Assembly: GCF_036245475.1 (NCBI RefSeq) | Contig: NZ_BTPM01000001.1 | Location: forward strand, 2,852,001 to 2,916,000 | Direction of reading: 5' to 3' | Origin: Vibrio sp. 10N | GTDB lineage: Bacteria > Pseudomonadota > Gammaproteobacteria > Enterobacterales > Vibrionaceae | DNA length: 64,000 nucleotides | Part shown: piece after piece, positions 34,508 to 46,538 of the stretch | Position numbering within the stretch: position 1 is the stretch's first letter | How the letters are laid out: each line of letters opens with the position of its first letter | Notes under the pieces: generated by a model | The model's database searches: none | The model's input: only the letters and a program-made list of their open reading frames with translations | What the model was told of the DNA's origin: nothing | Made by a program: the position numbers and the translations under genes

Positions 34508-36055
34508 ATGAACGATCAGGTGATTATATTCGACACCACATTACGTGACGGCGAACAAGCACTTTCAGCAAGTCTAACAGTGAAAGAGAAGCTGCAAATT
34601 GCTTACGCGCTCGAGCGTCTGGGTGTGGATGTTATCGAAGCTGGCTTCCCTATCTCCTCTCCAGGTGATTTTGAATCGGTACAGACCATCGCAAAACACA
34701 TCAAAAACAGCCGTGTGTGTGCTCTATCTCGAGCGGTAACGAAAGACATTGATGCTGCAGCTGAAGCGTTGAAAGTAGCGGATGCGTTCCGTATCCACAC
34801 CTTCATTTCAACATCAACGGTACACGTTCAAGATAAGTTACGCCGCAGTTACGACGACGTAGTTGAGATGGGCGTAAAAGCAGTTAAGCACGCTCGAAAC
34901 TATACCGATGACGTCGAGTTCTCATGTGAAGATGCGGGTCGTACCCCTATCGACAACCTATGTCGTATGGTAGAAGCCGCGATTGATGCTGGCGCTCGTA
35001 CCATCAACATCCCAGATACAGTAGGCTACACCGTGCCGAACGAGTTCGGTGGCATCATCCAGACTCTTTTCAATCGCGTTCCAAACATCGACAAAGCCAT
35101 CATCTCTGTGCACTGTCACGATGACTTAGGTATGTCAGTGGCAAACTCCATCGCAGCTGTACAAGCTGGTGCTCGTCAGATCGAAGGGACCATCAATGGT
35201 ATCGGTGAGCGAGCGGGTAACTGCTCACTAGAAGAAATCGCGATGATCATCAAGACGCGTCAAGAGTTCTTAGGCGTTCACACTGGTCTTCAGCACCAAG
35301 AAATCCACCGCACCAGCAAGCTAGTGTCTCAGCTATGTAATATGCCGATTCAGGATAACAAAGCGATTGTTGGCGCGAACGCGTTCAGTCACTCTTCAGG
35401 CATCCACCAAGATGGCATGCTAAAGAATAAAAATACTTACGAGATCATGACTCCTGAGTCTATTGGTCTGAAAAACAAAGCGTTGAACCTCACTAGCCGC
35501 TCTGGTCGCGCTGCCGTTAAGAGCCACATGGATTCAATGGGTTACAGCGAGCATGAGTACAACCTAGATACCTTGTATCAAGATTTCTTGAAGCTTGCGG
35601 ATCGCAAAGGTCAGGTATTCGACTACGACCTAGAAGCATTAATGCACTTTGCTAACTTGCGCGAAGAAGACGACTTCTTTAAGTTGAACTACTTGAGCGT
35701 TCAATCAGGCAGCATCATGGCGACCACCAGCATTAAGATCCAATGCGGTGACGAAGAGAAATGCGAAGCCGCGGTGGGCAATGGTCCAGTTGATGCACTT
35801 TACCAATGTATCTATCGCGTAACGGGCTACGACATTGTGCTAGACAAGTTTGATTTGACGGCGAAAGGCGAAGGTGAAGACGGCCTGGGTCAAGCGGATA
35901 TCATTGCTAACTATAAAGGTCGCAAATATCACGGTACGGGTGTCTCAACCGACATCGTTGAGGCTTCAGGTCAGGCACTACTTCATGTTATCAATAGTAT
36001 CCATCGCGCCGATCAAATCGAAGCGATGAAGCAGAGCAAGGCTGAAGCGGTATAA
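34508..36055 (+). CDS. leuA: 2-isopropylmalate synthase
   Basis: First committed step of leucine synthesis: acetyl-CoA plus 2-ketoisovalerate. The 515 aa include [19 protein letters not shown] (metal and catalytic N-terminal motif), [23 protein letters not shown] with the HxH metal ligands, a linker domain, and a C-terminal allosteric domain (about 390-500). AAGAGGAAG precedes the ATG by five bases. It is followed after 133 bases by leuB, with a heptamer repeat between. Confidence 0.97.
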   Translation: MNDQVIIFDTTLRDGEQALSASLTVKEKLQIAYALERLGVDVIEAGFPISSPGDFESVQTIAKHIKNSRVCALSRAVTKDIDAAAEALKVADAFRIHTFISTSTVHVQDKLRRSYDDVVEMGVKAVKHARNYTDDVEFSCEDAGRTPIDNLCRMVEAAIDAGARTINIPDTVGYTVPNEFGGIIQTLFNRVPNIDKAIISVHCHDDLGMSVANSIAAVQAGARQIEGTINGIGERAGNCSLEEIAMIIKTRQEFLGVHTGLQHQEIHRTSKLVSQLCNMPIQDNKAIVGANAFSHSSGIHQDGMLKNKNTYEIMTPESIGLKNKALNLTSRSGRAAVKSHMDSMGYSEHEYNLDTLYQDFLKLADRKGQVFDYDLEALMHFANLREEDDFFKLNYLSVQSGSIMATTSIKIQCGDEEKCEAAVGNGPVDALYQCIYRVTGYDIVLDKFDLTAKGEGEDGLGQADIIANYKGRKYHGTGVSTDIVEASGQALLHVINSIHRADQIEAMKQSKAEAV

Positions 36056-36060
36056 AAGAT

Positions 36061-36109
36061 GGTCCTTGGTCCTTGGTCCTTGGTCCTTGGTCCTTGGTCC
36101 TTGGTCCTA
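36061..36109 (+). repeat. Seven-copy GGTCCTT tandem repeat in the leuA-leuB gap
   Basis: Seven head-to-tail 7-base units; the last ends GGTCCTA. It starts five bases after the leuA stop codon. It lies in transcribed, untranslated operon RNA. Such arrays gain or lose copies by slippage, so copy number may differ between strains. Confidence 0.95.
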
Positions 36110-36158
36110 GAAAGAAAATTCGTTGGCTCGTGAAAAACGAGTCAACATAAAAATATAA

Positions 36159-37277
<1,119 letters not shown>

Positions 37278-37288
37278 TTAAAACACTG

Positions 37289-37320
37289 CCCTAGCCGATG
37301 GCCGTTCAATTCGGCTAGGG
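37289..37320 (+). other. Intercistronic hairpin between leuB and leuC
   Basis: CCCTAGCCGA / TCGGCTAGGG, 10-bp stem with a 12-base loop and no T-run. Within the operon it may stabilise the leuAB part of the transcript or slow decay rather than terminate it. Confidence 0.55.
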
Positions 37321-37338
37321 GAAGCAAGGAATTAAGCA

Positions 37339-38739
37339 ATGTCTAAAACTCTATACGAAAAAGTCTACGACGCTCATATCGCCGTCGAAGCCGAGGGTGA
37401 AAACCCAATCCTTTATATCGACCGTCACTTGGTTCACGAAGTAACTTCACCACAGGCTTTCGATGGCCTGCGTGAGAAAGGTCGTAAAGTGCGCCAAGTA
37501 GGCAAAACATTTGCCACTATGGACCACAACGTGTCAACCACAACCAAAGACATCAACGCCTCTGGTGAGATGGCGCGTATCCAAATGGAAACGCTATCGA
37601 AAAACTGTGAAGAGTTTGGTGTGACGCTTTACGACATCAACCACAAATACCAAGGTATCGTCCACGTTATGGGACCAGAGCTAGGTATTACCTTGCCAGC
37701 GATGACTATCGTTTGTGGTGACTCTCATACCGCAACTCACGGTGCATTTGGCTCACTAGCCTTCGGTATCGGTACGTCAGAGGTTGAACACGTTCTAGCG
37801 ACGCAAACTCTTAAGCAGTCGCGCGCTAAGACTATGAAAATCGAAGTTCAGGGTAAAGTCGCTCCGGGTGTGACGGCAAAAGACATTGTTCTCGCGATCA
37901 TCGGCGAAACAACCGCAGCCGGCGGCACTGGTTACGTAGTGGAATTCTGTGGTGAAGCCATCACTGACCTTTCTATGGAAGGTCGTATGACAGTATGTAA
38001 CATGGCTATCGAGCTAGGCGCCAAAGCAGGCCTTATCGCACCCGATGAGACCACTTTTGAGTACCTAAAAGGCCGTAAATTCGCACCTCAAGGTGCTGAG
38101 TGGGATGCGGCGGTTGAATACTGGAAAACGTTCAAAACCGATGCTGACGCAACCTTCGATGCGGTTGTTACACTAAACGGTGCTGACATCAAACCTCAAG
38201 TCACTTGGGGTACTAACCCTGGTCAAGTGATTGCGGTTGATCAGCCAATTCCAGCACCAGAAAGCTTCGCCGATCCCGTTGAGAAAGCATCCGCAGAAAA
38301 AGCGCTGGCTTACATGGGGTTAGAAGCGGGTAAATCGCTAAAAGATTACAAAGTCGACAAGGTATTTGTTGGCTCTTGTACTAACTCTCGTATCGAAGAC
38401 ATGCGTGCTGCAGCAGAGATTGCTAAAGGTCGTCAGGTCGCTTCTCACGTTCAAGCACTGATCGTTCCGGGTTCTGAGCAAGTTAAAGCTCAGGCAGAAG
38501 CGGAAGGTTTGGACGCTATCTTCAAGGATGCAGGCTTTGAATGGCGCCTACCGGGCTGCTCGATGTGTCTTGCCATGAACAATGACCGTTTAGGTCCACA
38601 AGAGCGCTGTGCATCGACCAGTAACCGTAACTTCGAAGGTCGCCAAGGCCGTGATGGTCGTACGCACCTAGTAAGCCCTGCGATGGCCGCTGCAGCAGCC
38701 ATTGCTGGACATTTCGTTGATATCAGAGAGCTAGACTAA
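37339..38739 (+). CDS. leuC: 3-isopropylmalate dehydratase large subunit
   Basis: Isomerises 2- to 3-isopropylmalate with LeuD using a 4Fe-4S cluster. The 466 aa contain the cluster Cys residues in [13 protein letters not shown] and in [13 protein letters not shown], with the [30 protein letters not shown] substrate loop. Cluster ligands are intact. It is spaced 13 bases from leuD. Confidence 0.97.
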   Translation: MSKTLYEKVYDAHIAVEAEGENPILYIDRHLVHEVTSPQAFDGLREKGRKVRQVGKTFATMDHNVSTTTKDINASGEMARIQMETLSKNCEEFGVTLYDINHKYQGIVHVMGPELGITLPAMTIVCGDSHTATHGAFGSLAFGIGTSEVEHVLATQTLKQSRAKTMKIEVQGKVAPGVTAKDIVLAIIGETTAAGGTGYVVEFCGEAITDLSMEGRMTVCNMAIELGAKAGLIAPDETTFEYLKGRKFAPQGAEWDAAVEYWKTFKTDADATFDAVVTLNGADIKPQVTWGTNPGQVIAVDQPIPAPESFADPVEKASAEKALAYMGLEAGKSLKDYKVDKVFVGSCTNSRIEDMRAAAEIAKGRQVASHVQALIVPGSEQVKAQAEAEGLDAIFKDAGFEWRLPGCSMCLAMNNDRLGPQERCASTSNRNFEGRQGRDGRTHLVSPAMAAAAAIAGHFVDIRELD

Positions 38740-38752
38740 GAAGGAACATACC

Positions 38753-39355
38753 ATGTCAGGATTTAAACAACACACCGGCTTAGTCGTCCCTCTTGATGCA
38801 GCCAACGTCGATACCGATGCGATTATCCCTAAGCAGTTTCTGCAAAAGGTTACCCGTACAGGTTTTGGTCAGCACCTATTTCACGACTGGCGCTTCCTAG
38901 ACGATGCGGGCAAACAAGATAACCCAGAATTTGTTATGAACGCCCCTCGTTACCAAGGTGCCAGCATTCTGCTTGCTCGCGAAAACTTCGGTTGTGGTTC
39001 ATCTCGTGAGCACGCCCCTTGGGCACTGGCAGACTACGGCATCCAAGTGATGATTGCTCCGAGTTTCGCGGACATCTTCTACGGCAACTCTATAAATAAC
39101 CAGATGGTGCCAGTTCGTCTGACAGAACAAGAAGTGGATGAGCTATTTGGCTATGTTGAAGCCAATGAAGGTGCAGAGATCACCGTTGATCTAGAAGCAA
39201 TGAAAGTGACGGCCAATGGTCAATCTTATAGCTTTGAAATCGATGAGTTCCGTCGTCATTGCCTATTAAATGGCCTAGACAACATCGGCCTAACACTTCA
39301 ACATGAAGAGAAGATCGCGGCTTACGAAGCGAAGATCCCAAGCTTCTTAAAATAG
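38753..39355 (+). CDS. leuD: 3-isopropylmalate dehydratase small subunit
   Basis: 200 aa, swivelling domain partner of LeuC. It contains [29 protein letters not shown] and the active-site loop [15 protein letters not shown]. It is the last gene of leuABCD and is followed by a strong terminator. GAAGGAAC precedes the ATG. Confidence 0.97.
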   Translation: MSGFKQHTGLVVPLDAANVDTDAIIPKQFLQKVTRTGFGQHLFHDWRFLDDAGKQDNPEFVMNAPRYQGASILLARENFGCGSSREHAPWALADYGIQVMIAPSFADIFYGNSINNQMVPVRLTEQEVDELFGYVEANEGAEITVDLEAMKVTANGQSYSFEIDEFRRHCLLNGLDNIGLTLQHEEKIAAYEAKIPSFLK

Positions 39356-39382
39356 TCCGTTAACGATTTGGTTGAACAATCT

Positions 39383-39424
39383 AATCCCAGCCCTACTTTC
39401 TTAAGTCAGGCTGGGATTTTTTTA
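39383..39424 (+). terminator. Intrinsic terminator of leuABCD
   Basis: AATCCCAGCC / GGCTGGGATT, 10-bp stem with a 16-base loop, then TTTTTT. Confidence 0.88.
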
Positions 39425-39505
39425 TATCGTTTATCACTGCACTGAAAGAACTCGGCCATGAGTCGGGTCTGTTGGACTAATCACTTAACGGAATGGATAT
39501 TTGCT

Positions 39506-40285
39506 ATGCTACGTGTTCTCTCTTTGGTTTTTCTCATGTTTACCACCAGTGCTTTCGCCGCACCAAAATCAGAGCTTTGGTCGTATTGGGATAAAAGTAA
39601 TGACAGCAACACGCAAAGTGTGTCCCATCAAGCCTGGCAGAGCTTTCTCGACCGCTACTTGGTCACTGAGGACGAGAATACCTTAGTACGCTACGTCCGC
39701 GTCTCTCCCAACGATAAGCAAGCGCTTAAAACCTACATTAATGAATTAGCTCGAGTAGACCCAAGACAGCTTAGCCGCGCTGAGCAGTACGCTTACTGGG
39801 TGAACCTCTATAACGCCATCACAGTCGATTTGATCCTTGAAGCGTACCCAGTGAAATCCATCACTAAGCTTGGAGGCTTATTTAGCTTTGGCCCATGGGG
39901 CGATGAGGTGATTACTATTACAGGGCAAACTCTCACCTTGAACGATATTGAGCACCGCATACTGCGTCCAATTTGGAACGATCCAAGAACACATTACGCA
40001 GTTAATTGCGCCAGTCTTGGCTGCCCAAACCTTCAGACACAGGCATTCACAGCCGATAACACCGAAGCACTGCTAGAAAGTGCTGCCAATGCATTTGTGA
40101 ACTCATCGAAAGGCGCGAGCATTTCAAGAAATACCATCACTTTGTCGTCGATTTATGAGTGGTTTGAAGCAGATTTTGTGCAAGATGGTGGTGCATTGAA
40201 GCATATGGCGAAGTATCGCCCTGATCTTGCCAATTTCGACGGCAAGATCAAATACGATTACGATTGGGACTTGAACAAGAAGTAA
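39506..40285 (+). CDS. DUF547 domain-containing secreted protein
   Basis: 259 aa from the ATG at 39506 (an ATG further upstream at 39458 would add 16 residues that hide the signal peptide). The signal is MLRVLSLVFLMFTTSAFA. DUF547 core: AEQYAYWVNLYNAITVDLIL, the CASLGCPNLQTQAFT motif with two Cys and an IYEWFEADF end. The family is unassigned in bacteria; some members resemble cysteine-dependent hydrolases. It is a single gene after the leu terminator. Confidence 0.82.
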   Translation: MLRVLSLVFLMFTTSAFAAPKSELWSYWDKSNDSNTQSVSHQAWQSFLDRYLVTEDENTLVRYVRVSPNDKQALKTYINELARVDPRQLSRAEQYAYWVNLYNAITVDLILEAYPVKSITKLGGLFSFGPWGDEVITITGQTLTLNDIEHRILRPIWNDPRTHYAVNCASLGCPNLQTQAFTADNTEALLESAANAFVNSSKGASISRNTITLSSIYEWFEADFVQDGGALKHMAKYRPDLANFDGKIKYDYDWDLNKK

Positions 40286-40288
40286 GGG

Positions 40289-40831
40289 TTAAAAGCTTGA
40301 GCCGGGCTGCTTTAAGAACTCAATCTCTTCTACGGTAGACTCCCTACCTAAAATCTCATTTCGGTGAGGGTATCGCCCGAAGCGCTCAATAATCGCTTTG
40401 TGGCGATACTCAAAGTCTAGGTTATTTTCGATTCCATTGCTTTTAAACAGTTGTACCGCTTCTTCATGTATTTTCAACGATTCGCTGTGCATGTAGGGCA
40501 TGTAAAGAAAGGTACGCTGCTCCGGCGTTAGCCTCTCATCAGCGCCGCTCGCGACTGCTTCTTGCGCCAATGCCAAAGCCATAGGATCCGAGGCAAAAGA
40601 CTCGGGGCTTCCCCTGAACAGGTTTCGGGAAAACTGATCGAGCACGATGACTTCTGCAAGTCTGCCTTCAGGTGTTAAGCGCCAATGATAAAGCTCCCCT
40701 TGGTGAGCTTGTTTATGAAGCGCTGCAAACCTATGTTCAATAAGATCATCGAGCGATTTATCTCCGCCAAACCAATCCTTTGGTGATAACTCTTGAAACC
40801 AAAACTCGAGTACATCCTTGTCCGTCAGCAT
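40289..40831 (-). CDS. DUF924 family protein
   Basis: 180 aa of helical, TPR-like fold with unknown function. Family features: VLEFWFQELSPKDWFGGD, VIVLDQFSRNLFRGSPESFASD and MPYMHSE...RYPHRNEILGR. The start codon ATG ends at 40831, right at the djlA stop codon; the two genes share one base and are probably co-transcribed. Confidence 0.85.
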   Translation of the reverse strand: MLTDKDVLEFWFQELSPKDWFGGDKSLDDLIEHRFAALHKQAHQGELYHWRLTPEGRLAEVIVLDQFSRNLFRGSPESFASDPMALALAQEAVASGADERLTPEQRTFLYMPYMHSESLKIHEEAVQLFKSNGIENNLDFEYRHKAIIERFGRYPHRNEILGRESTVEEIEFLKQPGSSF

Positions 40832-41694
40832 TATTTGAATCCTTTCACTTTTTTGATGAGGTCATACGCGTTTTGGATCTCTTGCGATTTCTCTTTCGCC
40901 ACATTCATCATCTCTGGTGGCAGGCCTTTCGCCATCAACTTATCTGGGTGATGTTCATTCATGAGCTTTCTGTAAGCACGTTTAACGGCTTTTGAGTCCG
41001 CATCCTCAGAGATACCCAACACATCGTAGGCATCGGACAGTTGTGACGCACTGCTGGCTTGCTGCCAATTGCCCTGCTGACCGCCTTGGTAGTGACCACC
41101 ACCAAAGTTGCCACCGCCTTGCTGGAAGCGGAACGCCGCTTCTTGCATGCGCAGGCGCTGCTCAAGCTGCTGAGCAGAAAAGCCCAAACCTTGCGCGATA
41201 CGATGCAAGACCTCACGCTCTGTTGGGTGAATGCTGCCATCTGCGAACGCAGCTGAGATTTGAAGCTCTAGGAAGAACTGCAATAAGTCATGACGACCGC
41301 CAGAGGAAATTCGCACTTTATCGAGTACACGTTCAAGCGGAAAATCAGCGGATTTACCGTCACGAAACGCTTCTTGTGCCGCGCGTTTTTGCTCATTATT
41401 GAGGTTCATGCGATCCATCATGATGGTCGCAAGCTGTATCTCTTCTGGTGTCACCTGCCCTTTGGCTTTGGCAACGTGCCCCATCACCGCATAAGCGGCA
41501 TTTAAAAACTCTTCTTGGCGCTGCGCTTGGTCTGCTCCACCAAACCCACCGCGATTGAATCCGCCGCGAGCAAAGCCGGACTGATTCAGTCGGCGTGCTT
41601 TGTCAAACTGGTGCCCCAAAAACAAGCCAAACAGCGCCCCTAACGGTCCGCCAAACAACATGCCGAAAAATACGCCTAAAATTTTACCTATCAT
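40831..41694 (-). CDS. djlA: DnaJ-like membrane co-chaperone DjlA
   Basis: DnaK co-chaperone anchored by one N-terminal helix. I use the ATG at 41694 (MIGKILGVFFGMLFGGPLGALFGLFLGHQFD, 287 aa) because it puts the membrane helix at the N-terminus as in E. coli; a longer frame reaches 41763. A Gly-rich/Phe-rich stretch (SGFARGGFNRGGFGG) is followed by a TerB domain (about 60-180) and a C-terminal J domain with EHHPDKLM. It is divergent from lptD, as in E. coli. Confidence 0.93.
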   Translation of the reverse strand: MIGKILGVFFGMLFGGPLGALFGLFLGHQFDKARRLNQSGFARGGFNRGGFGGADQAQRQEEFLNAAYAVMGHVAKAKGQVTPEEIQLATIMMDRMNLNNEQKRAAQEAFRDGKSADFPLERVLDKVRISSGGRHDLLQFFLELQISAAFADGSIHPTEREVLHRIAQGLGFSAQQLEQRLRMQEAAFRFQQGGGNFGGGHYQGGQQGNWQQASSASQLSDAYDVLGISEDADSKAVKRAYRKLMNEHHPDKLMAKGLPPEMMNVAKEKSQEIQNAYDLIKKVKGFK

Positions 41695-41853
41695 GTGATG
41701 TATGTGCTCTTTATTTATGAATTTTTGCGCTGATTCGCAGTCTACTAGTGTCGTTGTGGTCAATTTCCTTTATGATAGAGGCCGTCTTATAAACGATTCA
41801 ATATCAATCGAATTCAACTGAATGAATCAAGTTAAACAGGATAGTACAACTCG

Positions 41854-44175
41854 ATGTCACGTTTTTCCCGCACCTATCTAGCGGCCTCTATTGGTGCTGC
41901 GCTGCTAGCGTCTTACGCACATGCTGAAGAAACATCGAAAAACAGTGGACAGCCTATGCCACCAGCAGAGCAATGCTCTGTTGATACTGCACAAAGTTCA
42001 GACTCCAATCAAGAGCCAATCAATATCGAGGCCGATACTCTGGAGGCGATTAATGGCGAACGTGCGACGTATAAGGGCGATGTGGTGGTGGTTCAAGGTA
42101 ACAAGACCATTACCGCCGATAGCGTAACCCTTCACCAAGACGATAATGTCGTGGTCGCCGAAGGCAACGTCACTATTGACGATGGTCAGTTTAATGCCGT
42201 ATCCGACAAAATCACTAACGATTTAAACAAAGACGTGATCACTGCAGAAAATACCCAATACAAAATGTTGTGTGGCGGTGGGCGTGGTGACGCTGTTTAT
42301 ATCTCAAAAACCGGTAAGTCACTGTATCAAATCAATGACGGCTCAATCACAACTTGTCCAGAAGACGACAACTCTTGGCGCTTTTTAGCTGACGACATTC
42401 GCGTCGACCAAGACAATGAGGTAGCGACCCTATACGGAAGCCGTGTCGAAGTAAAAGATGTGCCTATCTTTTACATGCCGTACATGACCATGCCAACCAG
42501 CAATAAACGTAAAACGGGCGTGCTGTTTCCGTCACTATCACTTGGTTCTAAAAATGGCCTAGAGCTGCAAATCCCCGTTTACTGGAACCTAGCGCCTAAC
42601 TACGACTTACTCACCACGTTCCACTATATGCAAACACGTGGCTTACAGCTCAAAGGCGACTTTCGCTATTTGACTTCAACCAGCCGTGGCGAGCTTAAAG
42701 GTGAGTTCCTCGGAGACGACCAAAAATACCCAGAAAAAGATCAGCGCTGGGCATTTCAATACAAAAACAGTAGCGCTTTTAACCAGCACTGGAAACTGGA
42801 TGTCGATTACTCTCAGGTAAGCGATAACGACTACTTCCAAGATCTCGATTCCAGTATCGGTAGCCGCTCAGAAGGTCAACTGTCGCAAAAAGGGACTGTT
42901 GCCTATCGCGAGCAGTTCTGGGATGCAGCAATTACAGTTCAAGATTTCCAAATTCTAGTTGATGACACTAAGCCTTACCGCTTAATGCCGCAATTTGAGT
43001 TTAACTACTACCGCCCTGAAATTTATCAAAACCTGAATTTTGATTTAGTCAGCAGTATCTCGCGCTTTGAAACCGACGACGAAAAGAAACCGTCGGCAAC
43101 TCGTGTTCACATCGAGCCCGGTGTCACACTGCCCCTTTCAAATACTTGGGGGACATGGACGACAGAAGCGCGTTACTTGTTAACTCAATACAACCAAGAG
43201 ATCGACAACCTAAACGCGGCCGATGTGGGACCGCTCGACGAAAAGGTCACCCGTGCACTGCCTGAGTTCCGGACGCATGCTGGCATGGTGTTTGAGCGTG
43301 ACACTGCCTTTATCGATGGCTACACCCAAACACTAGAGCCACAGGTTCAGTACTTATATGTCCCTGAGGTCGACCAAAGCAACATTTATAACTATGACAC
43401 CACCCTGCTGCAAACCGATTACTACGGCCTGTTCCGCAGCCGCCGCTTCAGTGGCGTAGATAAAATCGCGGCTGCGAACCAAATCAGTTATGGTGCAACA
43501 TCGCGCTTTTATGATGGTGGACAAAAAGAGCGTTTGGCGATCTCTTTTGGTCAAATCTACTATCTCGATCCAGCGAGTAAAAATCCGAGCAACGTAGCAG
43601 ATGCTGGGTCATCCAATTACTCATCATGGGCGATCGAGACGGACTTTAACTACAACGATCGCGTGTTCTACCACGGTGGAATTCAATACGACATTGATTC
43701 CTCTTCAGTATCGCTGGCCAACAGTGCGCTAGAGTATCGAGTCAATGATGACTTCATTCAAGCCAACTATCGTTATGTTACCAAGGAATACATCGAGAGT
43801 ATCAACAGCTATAGCAACGATGAGCTGTCTAAGCTCACCCGCGACGGCATCAATCAAGTAGGTTTACTTGGTGGCTATCAAATTAACCGCAACTGGATTG
43901 CCACAGGTCAGTACTACTATGACATGACTGAGCGTGTCTCCATTGAGTGGCTCGCGAAATTGGAGTATCAATCGGATTGTTGGTATTTTGGTGTCGACTA
44001 CAGCCGCCAACTGCGTAGCTGGGAGTCTGGCATCGTCGGTATTGGTGGCGCCAACTTCGAAGACAACATTCGCTTTAGCTTTGGTATCACAGGCCTTGGC
44101 GGCAGCTCACGCGCACCTGAACCACCAAATGGCAATGCGCTGAAATACGGCAGACCGTTTATACTTAACCAATAG
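41854..44175 (+). CDS. lptD: LPS-assembly protein LptD
   Basis: Outer-membrane beta-barrel that inserts lipopolysaccharide with LptE. The 773 aa have a signal peptide (cleavage near AHA-EE, residue 24), an N-terminal beta-jellyroll (about 55-170, INIEADTLEAINGERATYKGDVVVVQGN) and a C-terminal barrel. Four cysteines only: 41, 140, 168 and 709. E. coli has two adjacent Cys near the C-terminus; here there is one (SDCWYFG). It starts the lptD-surA-pdxA-rsmA-apaG-apaH run. Confidence 0.96.
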   Translation: MSRFSRTYLAASIGAALLASYAHAEETSKNSGQPMPPAEQCSVDTAQSSDSNQEPINIEADTLEAINGERATYKGDVVVVQGNKTITADSVTLHQDDNVVVAEGNVTIDDGQFNAVSDKITNDLNKDVITAENTQYKMLCGGGRGDAVYISKTGKSLYQINDGSITTCPEDDNSWRFLADDIRVDQDNEVATLYGSRVEVKDVPIFYMPYMTMPTSNKRKTGVLFPSLSLGSKNGLELQIPVYWNLAPNYDLLTTFHYMQTRGLQLKGDFRYLTSTSRGELKGEFLGDDQKYPEKDQRWAFQYKNSSAFNQHWKLDVDYSQVSDNDYFQDLDSSIGSRSEGQLSQKGTVAYREQFWDAAITVQDFQILVDDTKPYRLMPQFEFNYYRPEIYQNLNFDLVSSISRFETDDEKKPSATRVHIEPGVTLPLSNTWGTWTTEARYLLTQYNQEIDNLNAADVGPLDEKVTRALPEFRTHAGMVFERDTAFIDGYTQTLEPQVQYLYVPEVDQSNIYNYDTTLLQTDYYGLFRSRRFSGVDKIAAANQISYGATSRFYDGGQKERLAISFGQIYYLDPASKNPSNVADAGSSNYSSWAIETDFNYNDRVFYHGGIQYDIDSSSVSLANSALEYRVNDDFIQANYRYVTKEYIESINSYSNDELSKLTRDGINQVGLLGGYQINRNWIATGQYYYDMTERVSIEWLAKLEYQSDCWYFGVDYSRQLRSWESGIVGIGGANFEDNIRFSFGITGLGGSSRAPEPPNGNALKYGRPFILNQ

Positions 44176-44263
44176 TCGCCAAGCCGTCACAAGATGACAT
44201 CACGTAAGGAACTTAATTTACTTCGCAGACTCTTAGTCTGTGAAGTTTTTACTGGGAATATCG

Positions 44264-45562
44264 ATGAAATTTATTAGTACACTCTTTTCAACTTGTCTAT
44301 TGGCGGCCGTGTCGTTTCAAGCAGCCGCCGAGCCTGTAGAACTCGATCGCGTTCGCGTTATTGTCAACGATGGCGTGATTTTGCAAAGTGATATCGACTC
44401 AGCAACGAAAACTCTGACCGCTAACGCGCGTAAGAACAACCAAGAGCTGCCAGCCGAAGATATTCTACTCGAACAGATCTTAGATAAACTGATCTTAGAA
44501 AAACTTCAGCTTCAGGAAGCAGAGCGTATTGGTGTACGTATTGATGATAACCGCCTGTCACAAGCGCTAGGTGATATCGCTGCCAATAACAACCAGACTC
44601 AAGAGCAACTACGTCAAACCGTTGCGGAAGAAGGGCTGACATGGGAAGCATTCCGCGAACAAATCCGTGACGAAATTGCCGCCAGCGAAGCACGTAATGC
44701 GATGGTAAGACAGCGTATTAATATCCTTCCGGCAGAAGTCGACAACCTCTCTGAGCTCCTAGCCCAAGAGAGCGATGCGACCGTGACTTACAAGATCCGT
44801 CACATTCAACTTCGTTTTAATGACGGTGAAGATAAGAGCGTACAAGAGAAACAAGCGAAAACGATTATCGAACGCCTAAATAGTGGTGAAGATTTCGCGA
44901 CCATGGCATATACCTTCTCGAAAGGCCCAAAAGCGCTGGAAGGTGGTGACTGGGGTTGGATGCGCAAAGAGGAAATGCCGACCATTTTTGCAGACCAAAT
45001 TAGTATGCAGACTAAAGGTACCATCATTGGACCATTCCGCAGTGGTGTTGGCTTTCACATCCTAAAGATAGAAGATGTGAAAGGGCTGGAAACCGTGTCT
45101 GTGACCGAAGTGAATGCGCGTCATATTCTAATCAAGCCGACCGTTATTCTAAGTGATGAAGGAGTAAAACGTCAGCTCAACGAAATCATTCAGAAAGTGC
45201 AATCCGGTGAAATGAGCTTTGCTGAATTGGCCGAGCAATACAGCCAAGATCCAGGCTCTGCGGTCCAAGGTGGTGAGCTAGGCTATCAGACGCCCGAACT
45301 TTACGTGCCCGAATTTAAGCACCAGGTCGAAACCCTGCCCGTAAACCAAATCAGTGAACCGTTTAAAACCGTTCACGGCTGGCACATTGTTGAAGTTTTG
45401 GATCGTCGTGACGTCGACAAAACCGGCTCTGCGATGCAAAACCGCGCTTACCGAATCCTATTTAATCGTAAGTTCAACGAAGAAGCGTCTGCGTGGATCC
45501 AAGAACTGCGCGCCAGTGCCTTTGTCGAAATGGTTGAGGACGAAGAAAGTGAAATCAATTAA
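44264..45562 (+). CDS. surA: Periplasmic chaperone / peptidyl-prolyl isomerase SurA
   Basis: 432 aa from the ATG at 44264; a GTG at 44240 would add eight residues before the signal peptide [22 protein letters not shown]. It has an N-terminal chaperone domain and two parvulin domains ([10 protein letters not shown]...GGDWGWM and [10 protein letters not shown]...GELGYQ). It helps fold outer-membrane proteins such as LptD, its upstream neighbour. A hairpin CTTCGCAGACT / AGTCTGTGAAG lies just before it (44221-44245). Confidence 0.95.
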   Translation: MKFISTLFSTCLLAAVSFQAAAEPVELDRVRVIVNDGVILQSDIDSATKTLTANARKNNQELPAEDILLEQILDKLILEKLQLQEAERIGVRIDDNRLSQALGDIAANNNQTQEQLRQTVAEEGLTWEAFREQIRDEIAASEARNAMVRQRINILPAEVDNLSELLAQESDATVTYKIRHIQLRFNDGEDKSVQEKQAKTIIERLNSGEDFATMAYTFSKGPKALEGGDWGWMRKEEMPTIFADQISMQTKGTIIGPFRSGVGFHILKIEDVKGLETVSVTEVNARHILIKPTVILSDEGVKRQLNEIIQKVQSGEMSFAELAEQYSQDPGSAVQGGELGYQTPELYVPEFKHQVETLPVNQISEPFKTVHGWHIVEVLDRRDVDKTGSAMQNRAYRILFNRKFNEEASAWIQELRASAFVEMVEDEESEIN

Positions 45563-46538
45563 ACGCATCATCGTCACAGCCGGCGAGCCAGCAGGTATCG
45601 GACCAGACTTAGCGGTGGCCCTTTCGCAAAAATCATGGCCACATCAGGTGGTCATTTGCGCTGATAAATCATTGATTGCAGAGCGCGCAGAGCTACTTGG
45701 CATCGATGTCGAGTTGGTCGACTTCGACGCACAAAACTTCGAATCTCATCGACAAGGACGCTTAGTGATTCTGCATGAACCACTGACTGTTCCAGCCAAA
45801 GCTGGCGTTCTCGATGAGAGAAACGGTCAATACGTACTAAATACCCTCGAAAAAGCCGCAAAAGGCTGTATGAATGGTCAATTTGATGCTATTGTCACCG
45901 GCCCTGTGCACAAAGGGGTGATCAATCGCGCTGGCGTTAGCTTTAGTGGCCATACAGAGTTCTTTGCAGAGGTATCCAATACACCACTTGTGGTGATGAT
46001 GCTGGCAACGGAAGGGCTAAGAACAGCACTGGTTACGACACACCTTCCCTTATCGGAAGTGCCTAATGCCATCACCGAGGATCGCGTCACGCGAATCGTT
46101 GATATATTGCACCACGATTTGGTCACCAAGTTTGGGATCACAACACCAAACATCTATGTCTGCGGCCTGAACCCTCATGCGGGTGAAGATGGCTGCCTAG
46201 GTATGGAAGAGATTGAAACCATCACTCCTACCCTAGAAAAACTTCGCACAGAGAAAAATTATCAGCTTGTTGGCCCATTACCCGCCGACACGATATTTAA
46301 TGACAAATACTTACGCGAAGCGGATGCTGTCTTAGGCATGTATCACGATCAAGTACTCCCTGTATTAAAATACAAAGGCTTTGGTCGTTCAGTAAACATC
46401 ACTCTTGGTCTACCTTTTATAAGGACATCGGTTGATCATGGCACCGCGATTGATCTTGCTGGCACCGGCCAAGCAGACTTTGGCAGCTTTGAGACAGCGC
46501 TGGCGTACGCAATAGACTTAGTAGAGAGCAGACAATGA
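45549..46538 (+). CDS. pdxA: 4-hydroxythreonine-4-phosphate dehydrogenase PdxA
   Basis: Step in pyridoxal-phosphate synthesis. I set the start at the GTG at 45549, which overlaps the surA end by 14 bases, because it gives 329 aa, the same as E. coli PdxA, beginning [20 protein letters not shown]. The longer open frame upstream is surA shadow. Motifs: [23 protein letters not shown] (substrate and metal His), [13 protein letters not shown] and [16 protein letters not shown]. Confidence 0.94.
   Translation: MKSIKRIIVTAGEPAGIGPDLAVALSQKSWPHQVVICADKSLIAERAELLGIDVELVDFDAQNFESHRQGRLVILHEPLTVPAKAGVLDERNGQYVLNTLEKAAKGCMNGQFDAIVTGPVHKGVINRAGVSFSGHTEFFAEVSNTPLVVMMLATEGLRTALVTTHLPLSEVPNAITEDRVTRIVDILHHDLVTKFGITTPNIYVCGLNPHAGEDGCLGMEEIETITPTLEKLRTEKNYQLVGPLPADTIFNDKYLREADAVLGMYHDQVLPVLKYKGFGRSVNITLGLPFIRTSVDHGTAIDLAGTGQADFGSFETALAYAIDLVESRQ

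Noticed and set aside
45354-45548. N-terminal extension of pdxA
   Set aside because: It lies wholly inside surA in another frame; the GTG at 45549 gives the standard 329-aa length.
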